A DNA stretch of 64,000 nt from Bacteroidota bacterium (GTDB lineage: Bacteria > Bacteroidota > Bacteroidia > AKYH767-A > OLB10), in contig JADJPB010000001.1 in assembly GCA_016713445.1 (NCBI GenBank), positions 1 to 64,000 of the forward strand, read 5' to 3'. Positions 54,101 through 64,000 of the stretch are shown here, in pieces. The position numbers and the translations under genes are program-made. Every line of letters starts with the position of its first letter. Position 1 is the first letter of the stretch. Below the pieces are notes generated by a model. It had not been told where the DNA came from and did no database searches. It saw only the letters and a list, made by a program, of their open reading frames with translations.

Positions 54101-54259
54101 ACGTGGAGTAAAGTTCCAAAGTTGCTATTATCAGGGACTAACTTATATGATTTTACAATTGCAAGTAGTCCACTTATGAGAGTAATGAATAATACAAATT
54201 CAGGTGCTTCTTCTTCTCCTATAAATTCAGAATACGATAAACCAGAACATCCAGAATAG
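51155..54259 (+). CDS. Large secreted multi-domain protein, paralogue 1, with the metalloprotease-type C-terminal module
   Basis: 1,034 residues, intact. Signal peptide ends ITNAQMNYSF. The N-terminal beta domain (about 28-265: TGGTIVATASG, FYFNGSTYNSLSISSNGFITLGG) precedes fibronectin III (about 270-365). Two pre-peptidase-C-like domains follow (about 370-650: DDKWYKFVAPGNGKK, TVNDWVMEVWNNC), then Ig-like repeats and IPT/TIG (about 800-890: SQVGTTITITGTGF). The last 110 residues (LNVRALVEGYHIGGGIMNAV ... VETWSKVP) match the metalloprotease tail at 5845-6149. It has no type A or B sorting domain. The next gene is a tandem paralogue with a different end. Function unknown; adhesion or substrate binding at the surface is plausible. 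Confidence 0.82.
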   Translation: MSIKLQSRFYSCIVVLILAMTSITNAQMNYSFQQSTEVFTPITGGTIVATASGIPQANDSALDSRVYTLTAGTIPFSFYFNGSTYNSLSISSNGFITLGGSPSTTNVNPIGSTAIGGGSNGYYGAIVPFGRDLVGTFKNFVPGDPDTIAQIRYQVLGTAPNRKFVVQWRNFRPSGTNLIPNMTIQARLSEGNGICEYVYGEFSGATWTNSTTQVGLRGPNNTIYVNRSLASGQPWTNTIPGTTNVSSVAFTTASLPASGTVFSFIPSCPVPSNLSILDLLSTSVKLRWNSGSGAGSFPGSNYTVEYGLQGFTLGTGTIVNTNDTFLNVARLIAGQTYQYYVKRNCTPSGNGISANSNPKSFTTGLPAEDCSLAITVGVAADLGSCTSTIVASGSSQNGPNAICSDALGGNFPDDDKWYKFVAPGNGKKIVVRTTAGTVNDWVMEVWNNCNSSGGISIKCSDDVNGGMPEITLCQNEYTPGQTYYIRAWTYSLTANGDMSLCVFEDSPCPIAPAYDECESAASFPINAVLLCPGSEMTFTTLFATPTGVGGSFGAAPSCDGTSGLNDVFLTFNTGSTGNFNITFNKLSATDLRAQLLFECGSGGFEIECWSPAEGTHSITGLNPSANYVIRVWSAVGQSGTFSVCASDACDDPTATISGSSTICTTGVAQLRVDLTGVPPWNVVYSDGVSNFNFVTSTTPYFIAVSPIVTTFYNLVSVTSAICSGTVGGVSSVNVVQPPTVTLASFPNSVCLNTIYTLSGGSPVGGVYSGIGVSGSQFNTNTAGVGTHNITYTYGIGNGCQRSDTKPITVISSPIITSLNPSVSQVGTTITITGTGFTNITNVRFNNTFAITYNVVNSTTITAVVPVGATTGFITVFSSNGCNAQSPTTFGVGNPPGLTLNVRALVEGYHIGGGIMNAVVDPALLPNKSDTFKLELHNTSAPFGLVLTRLALANLDGTFSVSIPGAQANNSYYLVIKGRNIVETWSKVPKLLLSGTNLYDFTIASSPLMRVMNNTNSGASSSPINSEYDKPEHPE

Positions 54260-54414
54260 AAGCATTTCACCAACTCTTTCACCTCGTTTGCTTTGAAATA
54301 AAGGGTTTTTGCCTTTCTTTCATTGAATTTGGGGGTGCTTTGGTATCTTTGAAAATAGTACGAATATTAGTTTTAAGATTGATTCACACAAACACACACA
54401 TAAAACAAAACAAA

Positions 54415-57400
54415 ATGAATTTACATTTTATTAGAATCAAGCAGTTCATTTTTATAATGATATTGCTTGCAACAAGAAATATTGTACACGCACAGGTAAG
54501 CGTATACAATTTTACCCAATCCACTGGTACTTATGTTGAAATTACGGGTGGAACGGTGGTGGCTACTGCCACTGGCACATCTGGAGCTGCCTCTCTTGAT
54601 GATGTTATTTATACAATTGCAGATGGTAGCATTCCATTTAGCTTTAATTATGATAATAATAATTATACTGGTTGCAAGTTAAGTACGAATGGTTTTATCA
54701 CATTTGGTTCTACTTCTCCATCAGCCAGTGGTACTACTACTGGCTATGCACCTCTTTCTGCTACTGCGGCATATATGGGTGCAGCGTCTCCAATGGGAAG
54801 AAATTTAAATGCTTACTTTTTTTCAGGTGTTCCCTCACAAACTGGAGAAATTCGTTATCAATCATTGGGATCTTCCCCCAATAGAACGTTTGTGATTCAA
54901 TGGAAAAATTTTAAAACTTTTTAACACGAGCGGAGCCACTTTCGGGCCTGTACTAAATTTCCAAGTACGATTAAAAGAAACTACAAATGCAATCGAGTTT
55001 GTTTATTCTTGCTCTGGAAATTTTGGAACCAGTACGGCTCAAGTTGGCTTAAGAGGTGCGAATAATGGATTCCCAACCAATTTAAATAACCGTGAAGTTA
55101 TTAGTGGAACAAATACTTGGATTAATTCTACAGCTGGAACTTCAAATGCCTCGACTTGTACTTTTTCCGGATCGTTACTGCCTCCATTGGGTTTAACGTA
55201 CAATTTTGCTCCTGCGCTTTGTGCGACTCCTCAAAATGCTTCTTATGCTAATAGTACTCAAACGTCTTCTCAACTAACTTGGTCTGTGCCCGGAGGAGGA
55301 GGAACTTTTAATGTAGAATATGGAGCTTCAGGTTTTCAACCTGGTACAGGCACTGTACTCAATGGTGTTAGTTCCGGAGTTCAGATTAACGGCCTTACTA
55401 CCAACACTACGTATCATTATTATGTACGTCAGACGTGTGGAATTAATGGTAATAGTGCTTTAGTTGGCCCTATCGTTTTTAAAACCGGTACAATCGGTGA
55501 AGATTGTAGTACTGCTCCGTTAATTTCCGTTGCAACAAGCCAAGGCGCTTGTAATTTTACAACAGTAACTTCGGGTGTGTCTTCAAATGGACCCAATGCG
55601 ATCTGTTCAGATATCAATGGGAATGGAGCAAATGATGATACATGGTTGAAATTCGTTGCGCCAAACAACGGAAGTAAGGTTGTGATCACCACTACAGCTG
55701 GAACAGTGAATGATTGGGTGATGGAAGTTTGGAATGGTTGTCCTGGTGCTGGAATGATGTTGAAATGTGCTGATGATGTGAACGGAGCTATGCCAGAAAT
55801 TACTTTATGTCAAAATGAATACGTAGGTGGTCAAACTTATTATATCCGTATTTGGACTTATAGCATAGCTGCAACGGGAACTGCAAATCTTTGTGTTTAT
55901 AGAACCACTGCTTGTCCCTTGCCTCCTGTAAATGATGAATGTATTTCTGCAGTTCGCCTAACGGTAAATCCACCATTATCATGTCCCGGTTTAGCACAAA
56001 CATTTTCTAATTCATTCGCCACACCAAGTGGTGATGGAGCTACATGTGATGCAGGCAATAAGAATGACGTATGGTTTGTTTTCAATACCGGAAACTATGA
56101 TAATATTGTAATGACCATCTCTCCAGGGACGGCTACTACTTTAAAGGCACAGTTGCTTTTTGAGTGTGGTGGATTTGAAATCAGTTGTTATTCTCCAGCA
56201 AATGGCACCTATGTTTTTAGTGGATTAAATCCACAGGCAGACTATATTATTCGAGTATGGTCTGATACATTAACAAGTGGAACATTTAGTATTTGTTTAG
56301 CAGATCAATGTGCTAATCCAACAGCAACTTTTAGTGCTAACCAGGCCATTTGCAATGGCAATACGGCTACGGTTCCAGTTACATTCACAGGTGTTGCTCC
56401 TTTCACGTTTACTTATAAAAACAATTCAACAAATGTGAATACTCCGATTACCACTTCTCAAAATCCATATCAATTGATGTTGAATCCAACAGCTACCACA
56501 TCTTATTCAATGGTGAGTATGAGTGATGCAGCGTGCAGTGGAACGGCTACCAATTCAGTAACGATTACAGTGGTAAATCAACAAACTGTTACATTAAATC
56601 CATTTAATCCAGTATGTGTAACAGCTCCTGATGTTACTTTAACTGGTGGCTCACCTGCTGGAGGTGCATATAGTGGAGTAGGAGTTTCTGCCGGAAAGTT
56701 TGACCCTTCAGTAGGAACTCAAACGATTACTTATACTGTGACTTTTGCTCCTGGATGTGTAGGAAGTGCTTCTCAAGTTTTTACGGTAAATCAATTGCCA
56801 ACAGTTGTCTTTAATTCACTTGGAAACATTTGTTCTACAGCTGCCCCCTTTACGTTGAATACGGCTACGCCATCGGGTAGGGTTTATTCCGGTTCTGGGG
56901 TGAGTGGAAATGTATTTAATCCTGCGTCCGCTGGTTTAGGAACAAAAATATTAACATATACCTACACGGGTCCTGCAGGATGTGTGGTATCTGATACCGC
57001 TTTAGTGAATGTAATTAATTGTTCTGGATGCTCTGTCCCTCCCATTGCAAATGCTGGTGCTGATGTTTCTACATGTTCATCAGGAGCTGTTCAATTGAGC
57101 GGTTCTATTTCTGGAAGTGCAACATCCGCATTTTGGGTAAGCAATGGAACGGGAACTTTTTCACCTAATATGAATAATTTAAATGCAAGCTATAATCCAT
57201 CTGCACAAGATATTACTGGTGGATTAGTAAGATTAATACTTACAACAAATGATCCTGATGGAGCTGGTCCTTGTATAGCTCATAAAGACACAATGTTTAT
57301 TGCTTTTTCAAATTCTGTGATTCCTCAACTAATTTCTGGGACCGGAGGTGTTTGCCGTCCAGTAAATGGAGTACCTTACTCAGTTCCGTCACAAGTAGGA

Positions 57401-58672
57401 CTGACCTATTTGTGGACGGTTCCTACCAATGTGGTAATTGCGAGTGGACAAGGTACAAATAGTATTACTGCAAATTGGCCGAGTAATGGACAAGCAGGTG
57501 ATGTATGTGTTACCATTTCTTCAGGATGTGATTCTTATGTAGATTGTAAAAATGTAAAGCTGAGAACAATTCTTCCTGGTTCTATTCCGGCAATCATTGG
57601 AGAAACTTCTGCTTGTAAGAATGAAACATTCCCATATTCCATTGCTGGAATTGGAACCGCAGATTTTTATGAGTGGACACCGCCATCGGGTGCAACGGTA
57701 AATGGATCATCTTCACCAATTGTTACGACCAAGCTTTCTGTTATTTTATCGTTCAACTCTACTTATGCTGGAGATTCGATAAAAGTGAGAGGTGGAAATT
57801 GCATAGGGTATGGTCCATATAAATCCATGATGATTGCAAAGAGAACTACACCACCCAATACTCCAGGAACAATTAATGGTGTTAAGTTTGGGGTTTGTGG
57901 AACCTCTCAAGTGTATTATATTAAACCTGTTTCTGGGGCTACAAGTTATCGTTGGAAATGTTTGCAGCCAGGAGTTTTGATTAATGGATTACCTTCTCCA
58001 GTTATTATTCCTGACACTATAGTTACCATTACGTGGCCCACAGTTCAAAATGCGTCAACGATTTATGTAGCTGCAAAAAATGGCTGTGGTACTGGGACGG
58101 AAAGAAGTTTAAATGTTAAAACACGCCCAGCACAACCTACATTTATTGATGGACCACAAAGCGTTTGTGTAGGAAGTTCAGCAACTTATTCAACCGATCC
58201 AATTTATGGTGCAACATCTTATTTTTGGAAATTAACTTCAACGAGTGGTGCAATTATTCAAAGTGGCCAAGGAACGGAAGTGGCAAATATTAAGTTTAAT
58301 TCCGCAGGTACTGAGAAGGTTAAAGTGAGGGCGGAAAATGCATGTGCACTTGGATATTATTTCAAGATTATTGTAACCGTTACGAACTGTCCTCGTTTTG
58401 GTGAAGTGACTGACTTTAATTCATTGGGTATGGAAGCATATCCTAACCCAACTAGTGATTTAATAAATATTTCATTTACTGCGCCTAAAGATGAAAACTA
58501 TAGAATGGTATTAGTAGATCTTATGGGAAGAATAGTTAAAGAGGAAAGTTTTGCAGCACAAGAAGGAATAAATCAATTGAAATGGGATATGAGTCCTTAT
58601 TTATCGGGAATGTATATCATGACCATTCAAAGCAGCAGTGGTAAATCTCAAGTGAGAATCGTAGTCGAATAA
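54415..58672 (+). CDS. Large secreted multi-domain protein, paralogue 2, with T9SS type A sorting domain (one frameshift)
   Basis: About 1,418 residues. Signal peptide MNLHFIRIKQFIFIMILLAT ending VHAQVSVYNF (ATG 54415; the open frame upstream is not leader-like). The first 750 residues follow the same order as paralogue 1: beta domain, fibronectin III and pre-peptidase-C-like domains (DDTWLKFVAPNNGSK, TVNDWVMEVWNGC). Additional Ig/PKD-like domains extend to about residue 1,330. The C-terminus (MEAYPNPTSDLINISF, LVDLMGRIVKEE, LSGMYIMTIQSSSG) is a type A sorting domain. The frame breaks at about 54921 where one T too many gives a stop; without it the protein reads FKTFNTSGATFGPVLNFQV. A terminator follows. 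Confidence 0.85.
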
Positions 58673-58696
58673 TAATCGCCTCCTGAATAAATAAAA

Positions 58697-58732
58697 AATG
58701 CCTCATTCTCAGAGGCATTTTTTTTTTTTTTT
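58697..58732 (+). terminator. Rho-independent terminator after paralogue 2
   Basis: Stem AATGCCTC / GAGGCATT with a 7-nt loop, followed by a long run of Ts. Confidence 0.92.
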
Positions 58733-58837
58733 ATGTTTGAAAATTTTTTCCAAAAAATTATATTTTGTTTTTGCCCAACGGACATTGATTTAAATACTTG
58801 ATAATGTAGCTAAACAAAATTGCTTCAACAATAATCA

Positions 58838-61309
58838 TTATAATTTTAACGAAATTTCCTTGAAGTGAGCACTGGTTCTGAATTTTACCACCGAAAGTTG
58901 TGTGTGTCTCTTAGTAATGCGATGTGTTTTACCATCTACTTCAAATTCATTAATGTTTTCGGGAACTCCATGCAATACAATTTTGTAATGATTGTAGGTA
59001 GCTTCGAAGTTCCCACTTATGGTTTGAAATATTTTAAAGTGTCCACGCTTAGAAGTAACCACAAATTTTTTAATGTTGAATTGACCGTTTCTATAGCCGT
59101 AATAATCTCCAGCATCTTCATATAGGTGACTCGTTTGAACAGTTTTTGTAAAATAGATATGTAAGGTCAATTCAGTTATTGGAATTTCACCAACATATTG
59201 CATTTTCGGATAATTCGGGATTACAGATCCTTCTTTCACGAACAAAGGCATCTTGTCAAGTGGAGCATCTACCTCAATTTCCTTTCCTCCATTTTCCAGA
59301 TCGTCGTTCCAGAAATTATACCATCTGCCTTTCGGTAAATAAACTAATCGTGATTCAGCTCCAGGTAAATGTACAGGAGTTACCATGATTTTATCCCCGA
59401 ACATGTATTGATCCGTCCGATATAAAGATTCTGTGTCAGATTGGTCTGTCATTACCAATGGTCGAATCATTGGAGTTCCATATTGCGCGTTTTGCCAAAA
59501 AGTAGTATAGATATAGGGTAATAATTGGTAGCGTAGAAGAATATACTTCTTTACAATAAACTCAATTTTTTGCCCGTAAGACCATGGTTCTTGAGGTTCA
59601 GCGCCAGGATCATTTCCAGCCGAATGTGTTCGACAAAATGGATGAAAAACGGCCATCTGAATCCATCGTGCGTATAATTCTCCGTCCGGATTGCCAATGA
59701 ATCCACCAACATCAGATCCAGCAAAAGAAATTCCCGACATAGCTAATCGTTGTATTTGCATATTTGCGATCCACAGATGCTCCCATGTTGCTATATTGTC
59801 ACCTGTCCAGACGGAACTATATCGTTGTGCTCCTGAATAACAAGATCGCGTAATAACAAAAGGACGATTGGGGTATAAAAACTTTTTGATTCCCTCTTGC
59901 GTGGCCCGAGTCATTTGCATCCCATAAATGTTGTGTGCTTTTCGATGGCTACAAGGATCGCCATCATAATTATGACGCACATCTTCAGGAAAAGTTCCGA
60001 TTTCAAAAACTGCAGGCTCATTCATGTCATTCCAAACTCCCCTTACTCCTTGTCGAATTAACTCTTCGAACAAACCACTCCACCATCTACGGACTTCTGG
60101 ATTGGTGTAATCGGGGAAATTGCATGCACCTGGCCATACATCACCCACCATCAATTCTCCATCTGCGCGCTTACAGAAAAAACCATTTTTTATTCCCTCT
60201 TGATACACCCAATACTCGGGATCTATTTTAATTCCCGGATCAATAATGATTACGGTTTTAAAACCTTTTTCCGCTAAATCTCCTAATAATTTAGTGGGTT
60301 TAGGAAAACCTTCCTTGCTCCAAGTGAAACATCGAAAACCTTCCATGTAATCAATATCAAGATAGATCGCATCACAAGGAATGCCACGATCTCTGAATTC
60401 TTGCGCGATTTCTCTGACTTGTTTTTCTGGATAATAACTCCATTTGCATTGATGATAACCTAGTGCCCAAAGTGGAGGCATTTCAGGAGTGCCCGTTAAT
60501 CCAGAGTATTGTTCAACTACATCCGTGAGCTGTGGCCCGTAGATAAAGTAATAATTCATTTCGCCACCTCTTGCCCAAAAACTACAAACATCAAATTGCT
60601 CTTTGCCAAAATCAAAAATGGTTCGGAAGGTATTGTCAAAGAAGATTCCATAACCAATGTCATTGTGTAAGCCCATGTAAAAGGGAATATTCTTGTAAAT
60701 CGGATCTTGATCTTTTTTGAATCCATAGGTGTCGGCGCCATAATTTTCGATACGCTTTCCTTTCAAATTTAATTCCATGGGTTTATCGCCCATTCCGAAA
60801 AACACTTCACCGTCTTGAATTTTTTTAGAGCAGTAATTTATTTTTCCGCCTTTCTTTATGTAATGCTGCCAGTGAAATCCTAGTTCATCTTCACAAATCA
60901 CATTGTACTTTCTGTCAAGAATATTTATTTTCAGATTCTTTTTGTAAATTTGGATAACTAGATTTTCTGTCATTAAATCGAATTTGTGTCGATCTTCATA
61001 TACAGACAGATTCGCTTTTGTCATGGGTACATTTTCAACAAGAGCGTATGAAAAATCGCGCTGAAAGGTTCCATCAGGAGCATACCTAAATCTAACTATT
61101 TTATCAGAAAATATTTTTACTTCCAATACCGTATCCGTGGCATAAAAATAAAGTACTTGACCATCTTGTGTGTAATTGCGAATGTCTGACGGAAAGTATT
61201 TTGCTGAATACTTTTCTTTGTTTATTTCTATCATAGATGTAGGAGAAGTGTTCAACAAAAATGGATCACTTATCCTTTGCTTTTCGGTAGATTGATTCGA
61301 TTTTTGCAC
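58838..61309 (-). CDS. Glycoside hydrolase family 31 (alpha-glucosidase type)
   Basis: 823 residues. Hydrolyses alpha-glycosidic bonds with retention. The nucleophile aspartate is in GVWNDMNEPAVFE (the GH31 signature), and the acid/base aspartate is in SSVWTGDNIATWEH. CDAIYLDIDYMEGFRCFTW and the C-terminal beta domains complete the fold. There is no signal peptide, so it is probably intracellular. The frame opens with GTG at 61309; an ATG at 61234 (MIEINKEKYSAKYF) is an alternative, since no ATG lies in frame further upstream. No SusCD pair or other sugar genes adjoin it, so this is not a polysaccharide utilisation locus. Alpha-xylosidase activity cannot be excluded. Intact. Confidence 0.92.
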   Translation of the reverse strand: MQKSNQSTEKQRISDPFLLNTSPTSMIEINKEKYSAKYFPSDIRNYTQDGQVLYFYATDTVLEVKIFSDKIVRFRYAPDGTFQRDFSYALVENVPMTKANLSVYEDRHKFDLMTENLVIQIYKKNLKINILDRKYNVICEDELGFHWQHYIKKGGKINYCSKKIQDGEVFFGMGDKPMELNLKGKRIENYGADTYGFKKDQDPIYKNIPFYMGLHNDIGYGIFFDNTFRTIFDFGKEQFDVCSFWARGGEMNYYFIYGPQLTDVVEQYSGLTGTPEMPPLWALGYHQCKWSYYPEKQVREIAQEFRDRGIPCDAIYLDIDYMEGFRCFTWSKEGFPKPTKLLGDLAEKGFKTVIIIDPGIKIDPEYWVYQEGIKNGFFCKRADGELMVGDVWPGACNFPDYTNPEVRRWWSGLFEELIRQGVRGVWNDMNEPAVFEIGTFPEDVRHNYDGDPCSHRKAHNIYGMQMTRATQEGIKKFLYPNRPFVITRSCYSGAQRYSSVWTGDNIATWEHLWIANMQIQRLAMSGISFAGSDVGGFIGNPDGELYARWIQMAVFHPFCRTHSAGNDPGAEPQEPWSYGQKIEFIVKKYILLRYQLLPYIYTTFWQNAQYGTPMIRPLVMTDQSDTESLYRTDQYMFGDKIMVTPVHLPGAESRLVYLPKGRWYNFWNDDLENGGKEIEVDAPLDKMPLFVKEGSVIPNYPKMQYVGEIPITELTLHIYFTKTVQTSHLYEDAGDYYGYRNGQFNIKKFVVTSKRGHFKIFQTISGNFEATYNHYKIVLHGVPENINEFEVDGKTHRITKRHTQLSVVKFRTSAHFKEISLKL

Positions 61310-61641
61310 GTGAGCATGTTAATAGCGTTATGTTAGCTTTTGTTACGGGTAATCATTTTGCGCTGATTCCAATGAAATTCATGAAGTCGTATTTGTCAAA
61401 ATCTCTTTAGTTTTCTATTCAAAAGCTAATAAGAGAGTTAAGCAAGCATTGTGATAAAAATGGATTTAAGAAAAGTGGCACGAGCGGACTAAAATTCTCA
61501 CTTTATGGATTTTTTATCAATAGAAATTGTAGATGAGTGATTAATGGGGACTTATGCAAATTACCTCGATTCAATGAATAAGCATATCCTTTATTTGTTT
61601 TTTCTGATGAATGAAGCCTATTCATTTGCTATTTTTGCACC
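61310..61641. other. Divergent intergenic region GH31 / E1
   Basis: About 330 bp without a gene. It includes the TATTTTTG promoter element at 61630. No other structure seen. Confidence 0.4.
61630..61637 (+). promoter_or_regulatory. Putative -7 promoter element for the E1 gene
   Basis: TATTTTTG is a perfect TAnnTTTG and ends four bases before the ATG, implying a leaderless transcript or a start inside the gene. Confidence 0.5.
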
Positions 61642-63720
61642 ATGTCACTCTCTGAAACAATTACTATGAAAGCGGGATTAAGTGCTGAATTATTATTAAA
61701 AACGTATCGTTTGATGTGTACCGCGAAGGAAATGACTGTCCTGTACGAAGAAAAGGTACAAATCACTTCCAAATATGTGCATGCAACATCAAGAGGTCAT
61801 GAGGCAATTCAACTCGCTGCAGGATTATTATTGAAAGAGCAAGATTACCTTAGTGCTTATTATCGTGACGACAGTTTGTTGTTGGGAATTGGTCTTCGAC
61901 CTTATGAATTAATGTTGCAACTTTTGGCAAAACGCGATGATCCATTTTCCGGAGGAAGGACTTATTATTGCCACCCCAGTTTAAATCGCCCCGGGTTTCC
62001 TAAAATACCACATCAAAGTTCGGCTACTGGAATGCAAGCTATTCCCTCGACAGGCGTTGCCATGGGAATTCAATATTTGTTAAAGCAAGGTTTGTTGGAA
62101 TCGAATGATGATCTACCAATTGTGATTTGTTCCTTAGGTGATGCATGTGTTACCGAAGGAGAAGTGTCAGAAGCTTTTCAGATGGCAGCGTTAAAACAAT
62201 TTCCAATCATCTATATTGTTCAAGATAACGGATGGGACATTTCGGCTACGGCTGCAGAAACGCGTGCAATGAATGCCTATGAATATGCGCAAGGATTCAA
62301 AGGCTTAGAGGCGGTTTCTATTGACGGAACTGATTTTTTTCAATGCTATGAAACCTTGAATGGAATCATTACATCCATGCGTACGAATCCACGTCCATTT
62401 CTTGTTCACGCAGAAGTTCCCTTGTTGAATCATCATACTTCTGGTGTTCGGAAAGAATGGTATCGTGATGATTTAGAAGAAGCTGCAAAACGTGATCCGT
62501 TGCCCCGATTACGAATGGAGTTATTGCAAATGGGGATAGCAGTGTCTGATCTGGAGGAGATGGAAGCAGTGGCGTATACTACTGTTCGCGGAGATTTTGA
62601 AGAAGCCATGAAGGCAGAGAATCCTCGACCCGAAGATTTATTTACACATGATTTTGCACCAACTCCTGTTTTAGTTGAAAAAGGGGAGAGGAGTCCTGCG
62701 GGAGCAGAACCAAAGGTAATGGTAGATTGTGCACTTTTTGCTATTCAGGAATTGATGACGAAACATCCTGAATGCTTGTTATATGGTCAAGATGTGGGCG
62801 GAAGATTAGGTGGCGTATTCCGGGAAGCGGCTACCCTTGCACAAAAATTTGGTGATCATAGAGTGTTTAACACACCCATTCAGGAAGCATTTATTGTGGG
62901 AAGTACAGTAGGTATGAGTGTGTCGGGATGTAAGCCAATCGTGGAAGTACAATTCGCAGATTATATCTGGCCCGGACTCAATCAATTGTTCACAGAGGTA
63001 AGTCGCTCTTGTTTTTTAACAAACGGAAAGTGGCCGGTGAGTTGTATCATTCGTGTTCCCATAGGTGCATACGGTAGTGGAGGTCCCTATCATTCATCAA
63101 GCGTGGAAAGTGTGTTAACGAATATTCGTGGAATTAAAATTTGCTATCCTTCCACAGGAGCAGATTTAAAAGGATTGTTGAAAGCTGCATATTACGATCC
63201 AAATCCGGTGGTGATGTTGGAACATAAAGGATTGTATTGGTCTAAAATCAAAGGAACCGAAGAAGCTCGAACTGTGGAACCTTCAGAAGATTATATTTTA
63301 CCACTAGGGAAAGCTCGTGTTGTGCAAGCCGTAGAATCGAGTAAAGAGAAATCTACACTCACCGTAATTACCTATGGTATGGGAGTGTATTGGTCAAGAA
63401 ATGCATCGAAAGATTTTCCCGATCAAATTGAAATTATTGACTTGCGCACCTTGAATCCCATCGATACAGAAACAATTTTTAGTTCGGTACGAAAGCATGG
63501 AAAATGCATAGTAGTGACTGAAGAACCTGTTTTTAATTCGTTTGCACAAGCATTAGCAGGACGAATTCAAGAGACTTGTTTTCAATCTTTGGATGCGTCC
63601 GTTCGTGTGATCGGAGCAGAAAATTTGCCTGCCATTCCATTGAATTCTACGTTAGAATTTACCATGCTGCCGAATGCAGATAAAGTTAAAGCAGCCTTTG
63701 AAGATTTGTTAAATTATTAA
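61642..63720 (+). CDS. Fused alpha/beta E1 component of a branched-chain-type 2-oxoacid dehydrogenase
   Basis: 692 residues joining both E1 subunits. The alpha half (about 1-330) has the thiamine-diphosphate motif CSLGDACVTEGEVSEAFQMA with IVQDNGWDIS, and ATSRGHEAIQLAAG upstream. The beta half (about 360-692) shows LYGQDVGGRLGGVFREA, FNTPIQEAFIVG and VEVQFADYIWPG. It decarboxylates a 2-oxoacid and acetylates lipoyl groups on E2. The substrate is probably branched-chain 2-oxoacids, by family resemblance. No E2 gene is in the window; E3 may be lpdA at 19463. miaE starts 12 bp downstream, so they may be co-transcribed. Intact. Confidence 0.92.
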   Translation: MSLSETITMKAGLSAELLLKTYRLMCTAKEMTVLYEEKVQITSKYVHATSRGHEAIQLAAGLLLKEQDYLSAYYRDDSLLLGIGLRPYELMLQLLAKRDDPFSGGRTYYCHPSLNRPGFPKIPHQSSATGMQAIPSTGVAMGIQYLLKQGLLESNDDLPIVICSLGDACVTEGEVSEAFQMAALKQFPIIYIVQDNGWDISATAAETRAMNAYEYAQGFKGLEAVSIDGTDFFQCYETLNGIITSMRTNPRPFLVHAEVPLLNHHTSGVRKEWYRDDLEEAAKRDPLPRLRMELLQMGIAVSDLEEMEAVAYTTVRGDFEEAMKAENPRPEDLFTHDFAPTPVLVEKGERSPAGAEPKVMVDCALFAIQELMTKHPECLLYGQDVGGRLGGVFREAATLAQKFGDHRVFNTPIQEAFIVGSTVGMSVSGCKPIVEVQFADYIWPGLNQLFTEVSRSCFLTNGKWPVSCIIRVPIGAYGSGGPYHSSSVESVLTNIRGIKICYPSTGADLKGLLKAAYYDPNPVVMLEHKGLYWSKIKGTEEARTVEPSEDYILPLGKARVVQAVESSKEKSTLTVITYGMGVYWSRNASKDFPDQIEIIDLRTLNPIDTETIFSSVRKHGKCIVVTEEPVFNSFAQALAGRIQETCFQSLDASVRVIGAENLPAIPLNSTLEFTMLPNADKVKAAFEDLLNY

Positions 63721-63732
63721 TTCTTATTAATT

Positions 63733-64000
63733 ATGTTTCGATTGAAGTTGGCAACAGATCCACGTTGGGTAAATATTGTGGAAGGAAATATTGAGGAGAT
63801 TTTAACCGATCATGCATACTGTGAGCAAAAGGCCGCTACGAATGCGATTACAATCGTTGTCAAAAATCCTGAAAAGAGTGATTTAGTAAGTGCCGTGTTG
63901 GCCATTGCAGAGGAGGAAATTCAACATTTTAAAATGGTGCACGATAAACTGCTCGAACGAGGTTATGTTTTAGGACGAGAACGTAAAGATGAGTACGTAA
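63733..64000 (+). CDS. miaE: tRNA-(ms2io6A)-hydroxylase MiaE (5' part; runs off the window)
   Basis: The first 89 codons of a non-haem di-iron monooxygenase that hydroxylates the isopentenyl group of ms2i6A37 in tRNA. The sequence LATDPRWVNIVEGNIEEILT, DHAYCEQKAATNAI and the iron-ligand helix AIAEEEIQHFKMVHDKL are clear family hallmarks, with LGRERKDEYV at the edge. The ATG at 63733 is the only suitable start and lies 12 bp after the E1 stop. The remainder, including the second iron-ligand pair, is outside the window. Confidence 0.93.
   Translation, partial: MFRLKLATDPRWVNIVEGNIEEILTDHAYCEQKAATNAITIVVKNPEKSDLVSAVLAIAEEEIQHFKMVHDKLLERGYVLGRERKDEYV

Overview
The window is a 64 kb piece of a Bacteroidota chromosome, most likely from the Sphingobacteriia/Chitinophagia side of the phylum. 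The evidence is low GC content, type IX secretion (T9SS) cargo with type A and type B (gliding motility-associated) C-terminal sorting domains, a TonB-dependent receptor with a carboxypeptidase-regulatory-like head, DUF4199, a fused E1 alpha/beta 2-oxoacid dehydrogenase, MiaE, and repeated TAnnTTTG promoter -7 elements typical of the phylum's primary sigma factor. There are no rRNA genes, phages, integrases or transposase genes. Apart from secreted giant proteins and non-coding palindromic repeats, this is a core-genome region.

Layout. 1-6149: a GEVED-type secreted protein running off the left edge, diverging from a large reprolysin-like metalloprotease. 6368-16573: yebC, ychF, a DadA-like FAD oxidoreductase, a cytosolic trypsin-like protease, DUF4199, rocD, a type B T9SS cargo protein and an rlmD-like rRNA methyltransferase. 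16761-24418: TonB receptor, lpdA, M61 peptidase, ridA, pabA/trpG and RNase P RNA. 24522-33440: 7TM-HD c-di-AMP phosphodiesterase, mutL, two rhomboid proteases, a stand-alone Cas6-like protein and an AsmA-like/GT51 peptidoglycan glycosyltransferase fusion. 33692-38357: cytochrome-like lipoprotein, MsrB lipoprotein and an SBBP-repeat T9SS protein. 38867-46230: parE-parC, an RsmB-family methyltransferase, a coiled-coil membrane protein and tsaD. 46345-58672: tamB, tRNA-Met and two tandem paralogous secreted proteins. 58838-64000: a GH31 glucosidase, the fused 2-oxoacid dehydrogenase E1 and the start of miaE.

The dominant oddity is that about 30 single-base indels, most in homopolymers, break about 20 genes, including essential ones (parE, parC, tsaD, lpdA). 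In most cases adding or removing one base restores the family sequence, so I read this as uncorrected long-read consensus error and annotate the full spans. Two interruptions are different: in-frame stop codons (TAG in the GEVED leader, TAA in the Cas6-like gene).

The most interesting biology is the Cas6-like protein without CRISPR, preceded by helically phased repeats; the AsmA-GT51 fusion; a shared C-terminal module on two otherwise different secreted proteins; and several long, near-perfect intergenic palindromes.
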